In this document: piece after piece, positions 18,255 through 27,560 of the stretch
How the letters are laid out: every line of letters starts with the position of its first letter
How positions within the stretch are numbered: position 1 is the stretch's first letter
From: an uncultured Collinsella sp.
Lineage (GTDB): Bacteria > Actinomycetota > Coriobacteriia > Coriobacteriales > Coriobacteriaceae
DNA: 64,000 nucleotides
Assembly: GCA_900768265.1 (NCBI GenBank)
Contig: CAAGCF010000029.1
Location: 16,193-80,192 of the forward strand
Direction: 5' to 3'
Translations under genes and position numbers: made by a program
The notes under the pieces: model-generated
The model's database searches: none
The model's input: the letters and a program-made list of their open reading frames with translations, nothing else
Told to the model about the DNA's origin: nothing

Positions 18255-19676
18255 ATGTCGAATGTCCCCACCATTACCCCGGGGCCGAATGATGCCGATC
18301 GAACGCCCGAGGGTGCCACCGAAACGCTTCCCCTCATAACAAACGTGCACGCCGCACAGCAAAACGGCAGCACAAGCGATACAACCGAGATTTCTGACGA
18401 AGAGGCCTACGCCAAACTCAAAGCGAAGCGTGCCGAGCGTCGGCGCAAAAAGCTCATCCGGCGCGGCATTGCGGCCGGCGTCGTGGCCGCCATTGTGCTC
18501 ATCGCCGTTGTCGTGACCTCAGTCATCAACGCACGGCCCGCAGGAACCAACGGGCCGGTGACCGACATGGTCACCGAGGGCACGTTTACGACCACCGTCG
18601 AGGCTAAAGGCCAGCTCAAGCCCATCTCGGCTTCGGTGGTCTCCCCTTCTGTCGACGGAACGGTGGCATCAATCAACGTGCAAGCCGGCCAGTCCGTCAA
18701 CGAGGGCGACGTGCTCATGACCATTAAAAACGACGAGCTCGATCGCAACGTTGCCGAGGCGCAGCGCGCGGTGACAGCGGCACAGGAAGACCTCGCCAAC
18801 GCGAAGAAAGCCGCAGCTGCCGCGCAGGCCGCCCCAACGACGGATGTCGATGGAGCTTCCGCAGCGACTGGCGTCTCCGCCGCATCAGCGGACACGAACG
18901 CCGTATCGGCCGCGCAGCGCAGCCTCGCATCGGCCCAGGCAAACCTCGATCAGGCTAACGCCAAGGCCGCCAGCCGTACGGTCACGGCCCCGAGCTCGGG
19001 CAACATCGTGGAGCTCAACGCCAAGGTGGGCGCCACGGTAACAGGAGGCATGATCATGGGCGAAGGCGACACGAGCGGCGGCAAACAGTGCATGCAAATC
19101 GCCGACCTGTCCAAGATGAAGGTGACGGTTCAGGTGGGCGAAAAGGATATCGCCAAAATTGCCGTGGGCCAAAGCGCCAACGTGACCTATCCCGCGTTTC
19201 CCGATATCGTGAGCCAAGGCACCGTCACGGCTATCGCCTCGGTGGCAAACTCCGACTCCTCCTCCGGGAGCGGCGGCAGCGTGACCTTTAACGTCGACAT
19301 CCTCATCGAAGCACCCGACAGTCGCCTTAAGCCGGGTATGACTGCCGAGGTCTCGGTAGTGACCGAGAAGCTCGACGACGTGGTGATGGTGCCGACCATG
19401 GCGCTGATGACCGAAGATGGCGAGCACTATTACGTCAATCTGGCCACCGATTCGGAAGGCAAAAAGACGCGCCGCGTGAAGGTGACCGTCGTGACGCAAA
19501 ACGACAACGAGGCTGTAGTCGGCAAGACCCAGATCACGCGCGACGACCAGGGCAACGAGATCAACCCAGACGTCCCGCTTACCAAGCTACGCGACGGCGA
19601 CACCATCGTGACGGATACCGGCACAGGCATGACGGCAGACGGCGGCAACAACATGCCTGCCGACGAGGGCAAGTAA
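18255..19676 (+). CDS. MacA-like periplasmic adaptor / membrane fusion protein
   Basis: The 473-residue protein has a disordered N-terminal ~70 residues, one membrane segment (AAGVVAAIVLIAVVVTSVI), a split lipoyl domain around a coiled coil rich in Ala/Gln (EAQRAVTAAQEDLANAKKA), and beta-barrel domains. This is the HlyD/MacA layout. In Gram-positives such adaptors work with MacB-type ABC transporters to export peptides, lipids or drugs. TAAGGAG precedes the ATG. Its stop overlaps the ABC ATPase start as TAATG, which supports translational coupling. Confidence 0.88.
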   Translation: MSNVPTITPGPNDADRTPEGATETLPLITNVHAAQQNGSTSDTTEISDEEAYAKLKAKRAERRRKKLIRRGIAAGVVAAIVLIAVVVTSVINARPAGTNGPVTDMVTEGTFTTTVEAKGQLKPISASVVSPSVDGTVASINVQAGQSVNEGDVLMTIKNDELDRNVAEAQRAVTAAQEDLANAKKAAAAAQAAPTTDVDGASAATGVSAASADTNAVSAAQRSLASAQANLDQANAKAASRTVTAPSSGNIVELNAKVGATVTGGMIMGEGDTSGGKQCMQIADLSKMKVTVQVGEKDIAKIAVGQSANVTYPAFPDIVSQGTVTAIASVANSDSSSGSGGSVTFNVDILIEAPDSRLKPGMTAEVSVVTEKLDDVVMVPTMALMTEDGEHYYVNLATDSEGKKTRRVKVTVVTQNDNEAVVGKTQITRDDQGNEINPDVPLTKLRDGDTIVTDTGTGMTADGGNNMPADEGK

Positions 19677-20449
19677 TGCGTCCCGTCATCGACATCCGCA
19701 ACGTGCACCGCATCTTTGAGAGCGAGGCCGGTTGCGCCCACATCCTGCATAACGTGAGCCTGGCAGTAGATCCCGGTGAGTTCGTCGCCATCACCGGCCC
19801 CTCGGGCTCGGGCAAGTCAACGCTCATGAACATCCTGGGCTGCCTGGACAAACCGACGGCGGGCGATTACTTCCTGCAAGGGCTCAACGTCGCCGAGCTC
19901 GACGATGATGAGCTCACCGAGGTGCGCGCGCTGAGCATCGGCTTTGTCTTTCAAAGCTTTAATCTGCTGCCGCGCCTGACGGTGATCGAAAACGTCATGC
20001 TGCCGCTGTCCTACACCAATGTGCCGCGTAGCCAACGCGAGATGCGCGCCGTGCACGCGCTGCAAGCCGTCACGCTTCCGGTCGACCATTGGGATCATCG
20101 CATATCGGAGCTCTCGGGCGGACAGATGCAGCGCGTCGCCATCGCGCGCGCCCTTGTCAACGATCCACCCATCATTTTGGCCGACGAGCCGACGGGAAAC
20201 CTGGACTCGACAACCGGGGCGCTCGTCATGGAAACCTTCCACAAACTCCAGAAACGCGGCAAGACCATCGTGCTTATCACGCATGATCCCGGTATCGCCG
20301 CCGAGGCCGACCGTGCCGTGACCATTCGCGACGGCCGGATTCACGAAGGCGCGTACATCGCGCACGCGCCGCAGACCCCGCGTGGCGCCATCGATAACCT
20401 ACCCATGATTTCCACACTCGCCAATCCGACGAAAGGAGTGAAGGCATGA
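19676..20449 (+). CDS. MacB/LolD-type ABC transporter ATPase
   Basis: The 257-residue ATPase has Walker A GPSGSGKST, the Q-loop VFQSFNLLPRL, the signature LSGGQMQRVAIARAL and Walker B with ILADEPTGNLDS, plus the H-loop ITHDPGIA. The pattern is that of the MacB/LolD group, which pairs with FtsX-like permeases. It overlaps both neighbours by 1 and 4 bases. The substrate cannot be told from the sequence. Confidence 0.93.
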   Translation: MRPVIDIRNVHRIFESEAGCAHILHNVSLAVDPGEFVAITGPSGSGKSTLMNILGCLDKPTAGDYFLQGLNVAELDDDELTEVRALSIGFVFQSFNLLPRLTVIENVMLPLSYTNVPRSQREMRAVHALQAVTLPVDHWDHRISELSGGQMQRVAIARALVNDPPIILADEPTGNLDSTTGALVMETFHKLQKRGKTIVLITHDPGIAAEADRAVTIRDGRIHEGAYIAHAPQTPRGAIDNLPMISTLANPTKGVKA

Positions 20450-21660
20450 GCACGCGCGACCTTATCCAAGAAGCCCTTCACTCCCTCGAGGCCAACAAGG
20501 GACGCAGCCTGCTCACCATCCTGGGCATTGTTATCGGCATCGCCTCCGTCATTGCCATGACCTCGCTTATCGGAGGTATCCAAAACAGCCTAGTCAACAG
20601 CCTGGGTCTTAACGCCGCCCGCAAGGTGCAGATTTATTCGTCCCAAGAGCTCACCGATTCGGACGTCGAGAAACTGCGTAAGATGGTGCCGCAAATCGAA
20701 CAGATAGGCATTGTCGACAGCGCCTATTCTGAGTACAAGGTCGGGGATAAAAGCTATACCGTCATGGCACACGGCGTCGATAGCGACATGCTCGATGCCG
20801 TGGGCGCCAGCAAGATCGTCGCAGGGCGCACCTACAACGGTATCGAGTCGAAAACTGGTGCGCGCGTGGCGCTCATCGGCCGCGGCGGTGCCGAGCAGCT
20901 GTACGGTAACGAACAGGACGCACTCGGCAAGACCATCAAGGTGTCGAGCGGAGAAGTGCAAATTGTCGGCGTTATCGATGGTGGCAACGAATCCATGGGT
21001 TCGCTCACGCTATACATGCCGCGCGAGACCATCTCGGGCCTCTTTGGCGACGAGAACCCATCGTTTCCCAGCGTAACGGCGCTCGCCGCCGAGGGCACGG
21101 ACATGGACGAGTTGTGCAAGACGATTGAATCCAAGGTGCGCAGTATGAAGGGCATCGCGGACGACGACGAATATGACAGCGTATCGGCGACATCAATGAA
21201 AAGCGCCATCGACGCCCTCAATTCCTTTATGGGCGCCTTCTCGCTCATCATGGGCGCCGTTGCCAGCATTTCGCTGCTCGTGGGCGGTATCGGCATCATG
21301 AACATGATGCTCACCAATGTGACCGAGCGCATCCGCGAGATCGGTATTCGCCGCGCGCTTGGTGCAAGCCGACGTGATATCACCTCTCAGTTTTTGGCCG
21401 AATCCTCGGCGCTGTGCATCACCGGTGGTCTGTTAGGTGTCCTGATTGGCTACCTGCTTGCCTGGGGTCTAACGATGTTCGCCGCGGGTTCCGGCGTGCT
21501 GAGCGAGCTCGGTGCCAGCGGTACCATTACGCCGAGTTTTTCGATCGCCACGGTGCTGCTGGCCTTTGCGGTTTCCGTCGGCATCGGCGTGATCTTCGGC
21601 TTCTATCCCGCCCGCCGGGCAGCAAAACTCGATCCAGTCGAGTGCCTGCGCTACCAGTAA
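20446..21660 (+). CDS. MacB-like ABC transporter permease (FtsX domain)
   Basis: The 404-residue protein has an N-terminal membrane segment after the GRSLLTILGIVIGIASVIAM motif typical of MacB permeases, a MacB-PCD extracellular domain of ~220 residues, and three C-terminal membrane segments with the FtsX signature (NMMLTNVTERIREIGIRRAL). It completes the adaptor-ATPase-permease operon. The start overlaps the ATPase stop as ATGA. Confidence 0.93.
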   Translation: MSTRDLIQEALHSLEANKGRSLLTILGIVIGIASVIAMTSLIGGIQNSLVNSLGLNAARKVQIYSSQELTDSDVEKLRKMVPQIEQIGIVDSAYSEYKVGDKSYTVMAHGVDSDMLDAVGASKIVAGRTYNGIESKTGARVALIGRGGAEQLYGNEQDALGKTIKVSSGEVQIVGVIDGGNESMGSLTLYMPRETISGLFGDENPSFPSVTALAAEGTDMDELCKTIESKVRSMKGIADDDEYDSVSATSMKSAIDALNSFMGAFSLIMGAVASISLLVGGIGIMNMMLTNVTERIREIGIRRALGASRRDITSQFLAESSALCITGGLLGVLIGYLLAWGLTMFAAGSGVLSELGASGTITPSFSIATVLLAFAVSVGIGVIFGFYPARRAAKLDPVECLRYQ

Positions 21661-21673
21661 TGCAATCCCCCCG

Positions 21674-21740
21674 AGTTGCGGTGAAATAGGCAGTGTTTAA
21701 GCTGTTAAAAGGCCTATTCAGTCCTTATTTCACCGCAACT
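21674..21740. repeat. 67-bp palindromic repeat, copy 1
   Basis: The unit has 15-nt terminal inverted repeats (AGTTGCGGTGAAATA and complement) and an inner AATAGG ... CCTATT pair. It matches 23399-23465 at 64 of 67 positions in the same orientation. The two copies bracket the radical SAM gene. No T tract follows, so a simple terminator role is unlikely. Confidence 0.85.
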
Positions 21741-21876
21741 TAGAAGGTGTTGGGGCATGACACTTCGCCCCAAATCAAATTGATTCGTTGAATAGACACA
21801 TTAGGGATTCTTTAGACGCATTTAATTCCACATATGGGTATTATCTCACACGAAGTACACGTGAAAGGATATGCCC

Positions 21877-23310
21877 ATGTCGCTTACACAGTCAGCGGAG
21901 CGCGCAGCACTCAACAAACTCATCGATTATCTCGACGACAACCCACAGGAAAACATCGACAAAACCATGGACCTCGTGAACAAGCTGGTCCCCGACCGCG
22001 TGTTTCCCGCGCAGCGCGAGGCGTTCACCAACGTCATCAAGAGCCGCGGCAATTGGTATGACCTGATCATGCGCGTTTTCACCCTCAATCCCAAGATGCG
22101 CGCCAAGTTGCTCAAGACGCTTATTGTCGACGGTAACCTGCTCGCTTGGCCGCAACAGGAGAAGAGCCGCGAAAAGTACCAGTGCAATATTCCGTGGGCC
22201 ATCTTGCTCGATCCCACAAGCGCCTGCAACCTGCACTGCACGGGCTGCTGGGCAGCCGAGTACGGCTATAAGCAGAACCTCTCGTTTGAAGACATCGACT
22301 CCATCATCACGCAGGGCAAAGCGCTCGGCACGCATATCTACATCTATACCGGCGGCGAGCCGCTCGTCCGCAAGCACGACCTCATCAAGATCTGCGAAAA
22401 GCACCAAGATTGCGTGTTCCTCTGCTTTACCAACTCCACGCTCATCGACGAGGCATTCTGCGACGATATGATTCGCGTTGCAAACTTTGTTCCCGCCATT
22501 AGCGCCGAGGGCAACGAGCACACTACCGACGCCCGCCGTGGCGAGGGCACCTATGCCAAGATTGAACATGCGATGAAGCTTCTGCGCGAGCGCAACCTGC
22601 CGTTTGGCATATCGACCTGCTGGACGAGCGCCAACGCCGATACCGTCGCCACCGAGGAAAACATAGATTGGATGATCGACGAGGGGGCGCTCTTCTGCTG
22701 GTATTTCCACTTTATGCCGGTCGGGCGCAACGCCACCTCGGAGCTCATGCCCACGCCCGAACAGCGTGAGCACATGTATCGTTTTATACGCGAGATGCGC
22801 GAGAAAAAGCCGATCTTTACGCTCGACTTCCAAAATGACGGTGAGTTTGTTGGCGGCTGCATTGCCGGAGGTCGCCGCTACCTGCACATCAATGCAGCGG
22901 GCGACGTGGAGCCCTGCGTGTTCATCCACTATTCCAACGCCAACATCCACGATGTGAGCCTGCTCGATGCGCTGCGTTCTCCCCTGTTTATGAAATACTA
23001 CGAGGGCCAGCCGTTCAACGACAACTACCTCAAGCCCTGCCCCATGCTCGAGAACCCCGACGTGCTGCCCAAGATGGTGGCCGAAACCGGTGCCACGAGC
23101 ACCGACCTGGTCGAGAAGGAAACGCCCGAGCAGCTGCGCGAAAAGACCCGCGCCGCAGCCGAGGCCTGGGCGCCCGTGGCAGATCGCATTTGGAACGATC
23201 CCGACGATCCGCTCTACACCAAACGCCATGAGGACGAGACGCAGGGCATGGCCGACAGCGACATGCATAAGTTTGAACAACAGGGCCGCAAGCTCAAGAG
23301 CAACTGCTAG
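21877..23310 (+). CDS. Radical SAM protein with SPASM-like C-terminal cysteines, function unknown
   Basis: The 477-residue protein carries the radical SAM cluster motif CNLHCTGC (Cys ~117, 121, 124), GGEPL, and later cysteines (GGCIAGGRRY, EPCVFIHYS, PCPMLENPD) that could bind auxiliary Fe-S clusters, as in SPASM proteins. The first ~100 residues are helical and unassigned. The last ~80 are charged. ATG 21877 was chosen because AAAGGA lies 7 bases upstream; another ATG 6 bases earlier is too close to it. No small peptide precursor was found beside it, so a RiPP role is not supported. A TetR regulator is convergent with it downstream. Confidence 0.85.
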   Translation: MSLTQSAERAALNKLIDYLDDNPQENIDKTMDLVNKLVPDRVFPAQREAFTNVIKSRGNWYDLIMRVFTLNPKMRAKLLKTLIVDGNLLAWPQQEKSREKYQCNIPWAILLDPTSACNLHCTGCWAAEYGYKQNLSFEDIDSIITQGKALGTHIYIYTGGEPLVRKHDLIKICEKHQDCVFLCFTNSTLIDEAFCDDMIRVANFVPAISAEGNEHTTDARRGEGTYAKIEHAMKLLRERNLPFGISTCWTSANADTVATEENIDWMIDEGALFCWYFHFMPVGRNATSELMPTPEQREHMYRFIREMREKKPIFTLDFQNDGEFVGGCIAGGRRYLHINAAGDVEPCVFIHYSNANIHDVSLLDALRSPLFMKYYEGQPFNDNYLKPCPMLENPDVLPKMVAETGATSTDLVEKETPEQLREKTRAAAEAWAPVADRIWNDPDDPLYTKRHEDETQGMADSDMHKFEQQGRKLKSNC

Positions 23311-23337
23311 TGCCCGATAACGCAGTTGCCAAAGAAA

Positions 23338-23377
23338 GCGCTGGGCCACGAGATAGTCCTCGAGGCCCAGCGCCTTC
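23338..23377 (+). terminator. Terminator after the radical SAM gene
   Basis: A 10-bp perfect GC-rich stem (GCGCTGGGCC at 23338-23347 with 23364-23373) is followed by a short T-rich run. Confidence 0.7.
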
Positions 23378-23398
23378 TATATCTTCCAAAACCTCTTA

Positions 23399-23465
23399 AG
23401 TTGCGGTGAAATAGGGAGTGTTTATGCTATTAAAAGGCCTATTCAGTCCTTATTTCACCGCAACT
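23399..23465. repeat. 67-bp palindromic repeat, copy 2
   Basis: It is the same element as 21674-21740 with three substitutions, same orientation, placed between the convergent radical SAM and TetR genes. Confidence 0.85.
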
Positions 23466-23487
23466 CAAGGGGGATAAGGCGCTCGTG

Positions 23488-24099
23488 CTATTCGAAACGA
23501 GATTCCAGACTCGATAGTCCGTTCAACGTCAGATTGTTTGCGACCTCCGAAATGCGCTCAATGGGCACCGAGCCATCGGAGAGCGCCCACGTGCGGTAAA
23601 TGCCGATAATACCCGAAAGCAAAAAAGCCAGGTAATAGTCGAACATCTCGTCCTTGAGGCCGTGGGGCAGCAGGTCGCGCTCGGCAATCTCGTGCTCGAG
23701 CGGCACGCGCAAGCGCGTCATAAAATCGTCGAGCGGGATGTTTTCAATCAGCTGACGATTGAGCACGAGGTTATTGCAAAGTGCCTCGTTGATGGTCTTA
23801 AAGAAGGTAGCCGCCGCTCCAAGGGCGCGCTCGTTGGGGTCACTGCCCATAGTGGAAAGCGTCTTTTCGACAGAGTCGACGATCATCTCCACCACATCGG
23901 CGGCGATGGCATCGAGCAGGCCGTCGACCGTGCCAAAGTGCACGTAGAAGGTCTTACGATCAACATTGGCCTCACGCGCGATGGCACTCACGGTAATATC
24001 GGCAAGCGGTTTATCCATCAGCAGGCGCTCAAACGCAGAAAGGATGGCATTGCGGCTGCGAACGATGCGGCGGTCGAGGCGCGGTTTGCTGGTGTCCAT
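23488..24099 (-). CDS. TetR/AcrR-family transcriptional regulator
   Basis: The 203-residue protein has an N-terminal helix-turn-helix (ITVSAIAREANVDRKTFYVHFGTVDGL), the classic TetR pattern, followed by an all-helical ligand domain with a hydrophobic segment near the C-terminus (YYLAFLLSGIIGIYRTWAL) seen in TetR proteins of the TetR_C_7 kind. The ATG at 24099 follows AAGGGA; an upstream ATG lacks support. Its targets are unknown; the UPF0104 gene transcribed in the same direction upstream and the convergent radical SAM gene are neighbours. Confidence 0.88.
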   Translation of the reverse strand: MDTSKPRLDRRIVRSRNAILSAFERLLMDKPLADITVSAIAREANVDRKTFYVHFGTVDGLLDAIAADVVEMIVDSVEKTLSTMGSDPNERALGAAATFFKTINEALCNNLVLNRQLIENIPLDDFMTRLRVPLEHEIAERDLLPHGLKDEMFDYYLAFLLSGIIGIYRTWALSDGSVPIERISEVANNLTLNGLSSLESRFE

Positions 24100-24217
24100 G
24101 GACGTGTCCCTTCGGAATGCAAGCATTCATCAACAGATGAGAGTTAATCTACGTAAGAGGATTATCCCCCATCCGGCACAAAAAAGCCCGGCAACATGAA
24201 GAACGCACGACCAACCG

Positions 24218-25522
24218 TTACGCCTTAGGGAGCTTCTTTTTGTTCAAAGCAGCCGGGGACACACGGATGCCGTCGCCTGTCTGGCGCACATAAGTCTTAT
24301 GCGACGGTTTGGCGGCCCCAGAAGCCTTCTGAGCATGCTGATTGGGATCCACGGTAACCGCATTCACAGGATGGGGCTTTGCAGGCTTAGAAGACGTCTG
24401 AGGCGATCGTCCGAGCTTGCGCATCGCGCGATCCCAGCGTGCGTGGATACTCTCGTTGTGAGCGCTCTTAAGACCCAGCAGGGGCGCGGCCAAAATAGTC
24501 GGCGCGATAAACGTAATGAGGCGCCACAGCAGATAACCGGCGGTCGACGCCGATCCAAAGAAATGACCCAGGAACAGTGCGAAGCCGCCCTCGGCGCCGC
24601 CAGTGCCACCGGGCAGGGGAACAGCAGAGCTCAGGAGCTGAACAAAGGCGCTCGCGGCCATGACCGAGAAAAAGTCGACTTCGTGGTGGCCAAAGGCAAG
24701 CATCAGGAAATACGGCACGAGGTAGAAAAACGCGAGCTGCAACATGGTGATGACCACCGTGAGCAGCATGGATGAAAAGTGGCCGGCCGAAAGCTTGAAC
24801 TTCTCGGAAAAGGAGTAGATTTCGCCGTCGACAAACGTGCGCCAGCCCTCGATCTTGGTGGCCGAGACGCCCATTCGCTCGAGCCAATTGATAATGCAGT
24901 GCGCGACGCGCGTGACGGTCTTGGGCATGAGCGCGACGGCAAAGATGCCAAGCAGAATGCAGCAGTGACCGCCAAAGCTAAAGACGCACAGCAGCGTCAT
25001 GTCGCCATAGCGCTCGGCGAAAAACGGCATGCGGGCAAGCAGCAGAATGGCGCCCCAGGCAACAAGGCCAAATTGATACACGATAAAGCGCGTGAACTGC
25101 GTGGCACCGGCCTCGCCGACATTTTGGCCTGCCTTGGTCAGGCGGTAGATCTGGGCAGGCGTGGAGCCCATCATCATGGGCGTCAGGTTGCCAAAGAAGA
25201 TACCGCTCGCCTCGACCGAGATCAGGTCGCGAATGCCGACGGGCGAATTGGGATCGAGCCAGACGGCGATCGCATAGGCAACGATGCCAAAGAACAGGTA
25301 CAGGAACATGCAAAAGCATGCAGCAACGAGCCACGGCGCCTGAACGCTCGACATGGCAGCCCAGAACTGTCCCATCTGGCCGGTCGCAATCAGATAAACG
25401 ATATAGCCAACCAGCACGACGCCGATAAAAATGGCACCGCGACGTGCACCCTTGTTGTCATCGCCGCCCGAGGCCTCAACCTCGACCTGGGGCTTAGATG
25501 TATGCTGAGAGGACTCCTTCAT
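24218..25522 (-). CDS. Lysylphosphatidylglycerol synthase TM region-like (UPF0104/YbhN) membrane protein
   Basis: The 434-residue protein has about eight hydrophobic segments, starting GAIFIGVVLVGYIVYLIATG, and the LPGGTGGAEGGFALFL loop typical of the YbhN/UPF0104 flippase-like family related to the MprF membrane domain. No MprF synthase domain is attached. The ~75-residue basic C-terminal tail is cytoplasmic by prediction. Exact substrate unknown; a lipid or glycolipid flippase role is the family-level guess. ATG 25522 follows AAGGAG; the longer frame was rejected. Confidence 0.82.
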   Translation of the reverse strand: MKESSQHTSKPQVEVEASGGDDNKGARRGAIFIGVVLVGYIVYLIATGQMGQFWAAMSSVQAPWLVAACFCMFLYLFFGIVAYAIAVWLDPNSPVGIRDLISVEASGIFFGNLTPMMMGSTPAQIYRLTKAGQNVGEAGATQFTRFIVYQFGLVAWGAILLLARMPFFAERYGDMTLLCVFSFGGHCCILLGIFAVALMPKTVTRVAHCIINWLERMGVSATKIEGWRTFVDGEIYSFSEKFKLSAGHFSSMLLTVVITMLQLAFFYLVPYFLMLAFGHHEVDFFSVMAASAFVQLLSSAVPLPGGTGGAEGGFALFLGHFFGSASTAGYLLWRLITFIAPTILAAPLLGLKSAHNESIHARWDRAMRKLGRSPQTSSKPAKPHPVNAVTVDPNQHAQKASGAAKPSHKTYVRQTGDGIRVSPAALNKKKLPKA

Positions 25523-25630
25523 GAGGCTCCTTCTGACCGTCCAAATATCTTGCATATTGTACCCGCAAGGGCCACAAGCAGAACGTAAAGCTATGGGCCA
25601 AATGGGAATTGCAGATGATTTGCTCGGAAA

Positions 25631-25663
25631 TAAAAAACCCGGGCTTCCGCTGGAAGCCCGGGT
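25631..25663 (-). terminator. Terminator after the tRNA-Glu pair
   Basis: A 12-bp perfect stem (25637-25648 with 25652-25663) is followed on the minus strand by TTTTTTA. Confidence 0.9.
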
Positions 25664-25673
25664 CTCAAATTCA

Positions 25674-25750
25674 TGGTAGCCCGTACCAGATTCGAACTGG
25701 TGATCTCCGCCTTGAGAGGGCGGCGTCCTAAACCGCTAGACGAACGGGCC
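25674..25750 (-). tRNA. tRNA-Glu (anticodon CUC), copy 2 in transcript order
   Basis: Read on the minus strand, the cloverleaf has acceptor GGCCCGT/ACGGGCT, anticodon stem CCGCC/GGCGG around loop CTCTCAA (anticodon CUC), a GTTCGAATC T-loop and an encoded CCA end. It is identical to the copy 22 bases upstream. Confidence 0.95.
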
Positions 25751-25772
25751 ATAAGCCTCAGCAGAAAAGAAG

Positions 25773-25849
25773 TGGTAGCCCGTACCAGATTCGAACTGGT
25801 GATCTCCGCCTTGAGAGGGCGGCGTCCTAAACCGCTAGACGAACGGGCC
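25773..25849 (-). tRNA. tRNA-Glu (anticodon CUC), copy 1 in transcript order
   Basis: It has the same 77 bases as 25674-25750, including the CCA end. A consensus-like promoter lies just upstream on the minus strand, so both copies are probably made from one transcript. Confidence 0.95.
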
Positions 25850-25883
25850 ACATGACATCTGCACTGCCGTGCTGCGAAGAGAT

Positions 25884-25912
25884 ATATTACGGGACAAAAA
25901 ACGCAAGCGCAA
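25884..25912 (-). promoter_or_regulatory. Promoter of the tRNA-Glu pair
   Basis: On the minus strand, TTGCGC (25912-25907) and TAATAT (25889-25884) are separated by exactly 17 bp, about 35 bases before the first tRNA. Confidence 0.6.
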
Positions 25913-26001
25913 GAAGAAATTCCAAATTGCCGAAATTTTGTCGCGAGGTTATGGAACGCGCAGGTCAACAAGGTAGCTAATTTGGGACGGGGCTATTTTT
26001 G

Positions 26002-27396
26002 CTACCCTAGGTGGAGATGAGTCAGGAGGGCTTCACGGGTGTTGGGGATGTTGTCCTCGATCACGGCATCGAGGGCGGCGTTGAGAAGCTGTCCCAGCTC
26101 CGGCCCCGGCTTGACGCCGGCGCGAATCAGGTCGCCGCCGTTGATGGCAAGCATCTTGAGCGTATAAGGCTCCCCCGCCTCAAGCAGATCATGGGCGAGC
26201 GAGCGCATCTCCTCGATCGTCTCGACGTAATAGAAGCACGAGGGCGCCTTGCCGAGCGTGTCGGCACGCTTAAGGTCCATGAGCTCGTCCATCAGACGCG
26301 GCGTATCGACACCCTCGCCCGAAAGCGCGCGCATCATATTGAGCAGGCAGGAGCGCTCGGGGCGCAGCGGCTTGTCATGGAATTTGATCAGCAGGCACAC
26401 ATCGCGCACCAAATCGTGCGAGAGCGCTAGGCGATCCATGATGACACGCGCCTTCTTGGCGCCGAGCTCGGGATGACCGTAGAAGTGACCGCTGCCGTCG
26501 TGATCGACCGTAAAGCACTCGGGTTTGGAAACGTCGTGCAAAAACGCCGCCCACATAAGGCTCGACGAGGGCGCGACGCCGTCGCACAGCGCCAGCTCCC
26601 CTGCCACCGTCAGCACGCGGGCGATATGCTCGTAGACGTTAAACGCATGATAGACACTGCGCTGATCAAACCCGCGAGCGGACGCGAGCTCGGGCACGGC
26701 GGCGCAAACAAGCTCGGGGTAGCGCAGCATCGCGTCTCCCCCGTGGCCCGTCGAAAGGATGCCCTCAAGCTCAATGCCCACGCGCTCGTGCGCCACGGCA
26801 TCGAGCAACGGCGCACATTCGGCCAGGGCCTGCTTGGTCGCAGGCTCAATCATAAAGTCCAAGCGGCAGGCAAACCGCACCGCGCGCAGCATGCGAAGCG
26901 CGTCCTCGTTAAAACGACGCATGGGATCTCCAACGGCGCGGATAAGCTTGCGCTCCAGGTCGCCCTGGCCGTCATAACGGTCGACAAGGCCGCGCTCGGG
27001 ATGCCACGCCATGGCATTGACGGTAAAGTCGCGGCGCGCAAGGTCGTCCTCAAGCGAAGCAGCGCGCTCCACACTCTGGGGATGACGACCGTCGGTATAG
27101 AAGCCGTCCAAGCGGTAGGTGGTAACCTCAATACGCTCGCCATCGCAAATAGCCGTGATGCCGCCGAATTTAATGCCCGACTCAACCACCGCAATATCAG
27201 CCGCCTCGAGCGCCTCTTTGGACTCCTGCCACAGGCCGCTGCAGCACATGTCAACATCGTGGCTGGGGCGCCCCATCAGGGCATCACGTACCCAACCGCC
27301 TACGTACCAGGCCTCAAGACCGGCTGCCTCGAGCGCACGCAGGACACGGATGGAGGCATCGGTCGGCTGCGTACCGTTGAGCGAAACATTGCACAT
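26002..27396 (-). CDS. cca: CCA tRNA nucleotidyltransferase (HD-domain type)
   Basis: The 464-residue protein starts with the class II nucleotidyltransferase core: YVGGWVRDALMGRPSHDVD, RRDFTVNAMAWHP and the RNA-binding segment RRFNEDALRMLRAVRFA. A central HD domain shows FLHDVSKP. It adds or repairs the 3' CCA of tRNAs. AGGAGG precedes the ATG at 27396. It lies just upstream of the tRNA-Glu pair on the same strand, although those tRNAs already encode CCA. Confidence 0.92.
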   Translation of the reverse strand: MCNVSLNGTQPTDASIRVLRALEAAGLEAWYVGGWVRDALMGRPSHDVDMCCSGLWQESKEALEAADIAVVESGIKFGGITAICDGERIEVTTYRLDGFYTDGRHPQSVERAASLEDDLARRDFTVNAMAWHPERGLVDRYDGQGDLERKLIRAVGDPMRRFNEDALRMLRAVRFACRLDFMIEPATKQALAECAPLLDAVAHERVGIELEGILSTGHGGDAMLRYPELVCAAVPELASARGFDQRSVYHAFNVYEHIARVLTVAGELALCDGVAPSSSLMWAAFLHDVSKPECFTVDHDGSGHFYGHPELGAKKARVIMDRLALSHDLVRDVCLLIKFHDKPLRPERSCLLNMMRALSGEGVDTPRLMDELMDLKRADTLGKAPSCFYYVETIEEMRSLAHDLLEAGEPYTLKMLAINGGDLIRAGVKPGPELGQLLNAALDAVIEDNIPNTREALLTHLHLG

Positions 27397-27493
27397 GCCT
27401 ATGGCCTCCTGCGACTATCAAATTGGCTATCGATTGCATATGCAAGAAGTCTAGCAAGAAACAGCCTCCGCTGCACACGCAAGTCCGATAAAC

Positions 27494-27528
27494 AAAAACG
27501 CATCCGTCTTGGTCTAAGACGGATGCGA
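27494..27528 (-). terminator. Terminator after the distal fruK
   Basis: A 12-bp perfect stem (27499-27510 with 27517-27528) is followed on the minus strand by TTTTTG, 32 bases after the stop codon. Confidence 0.88.
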
Positions 27529-27560
27529 AATAATCGAACTATTCAGGCAAGGTGTCGGAG

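Noticed and set aside
21674..21740. 67-bp repeats read as ordinary terminators
   Set aside because: They lack a T tract, are conserved in sequence as well as structure, and one lies after a separate terminator.
25674..25849. Two direct repeats considered as a possible CRISPR or att pair
   Set aside because: They fold as identical tRNA-Glu(CUC) genes with encoded CCA, and no integrase is nearby.
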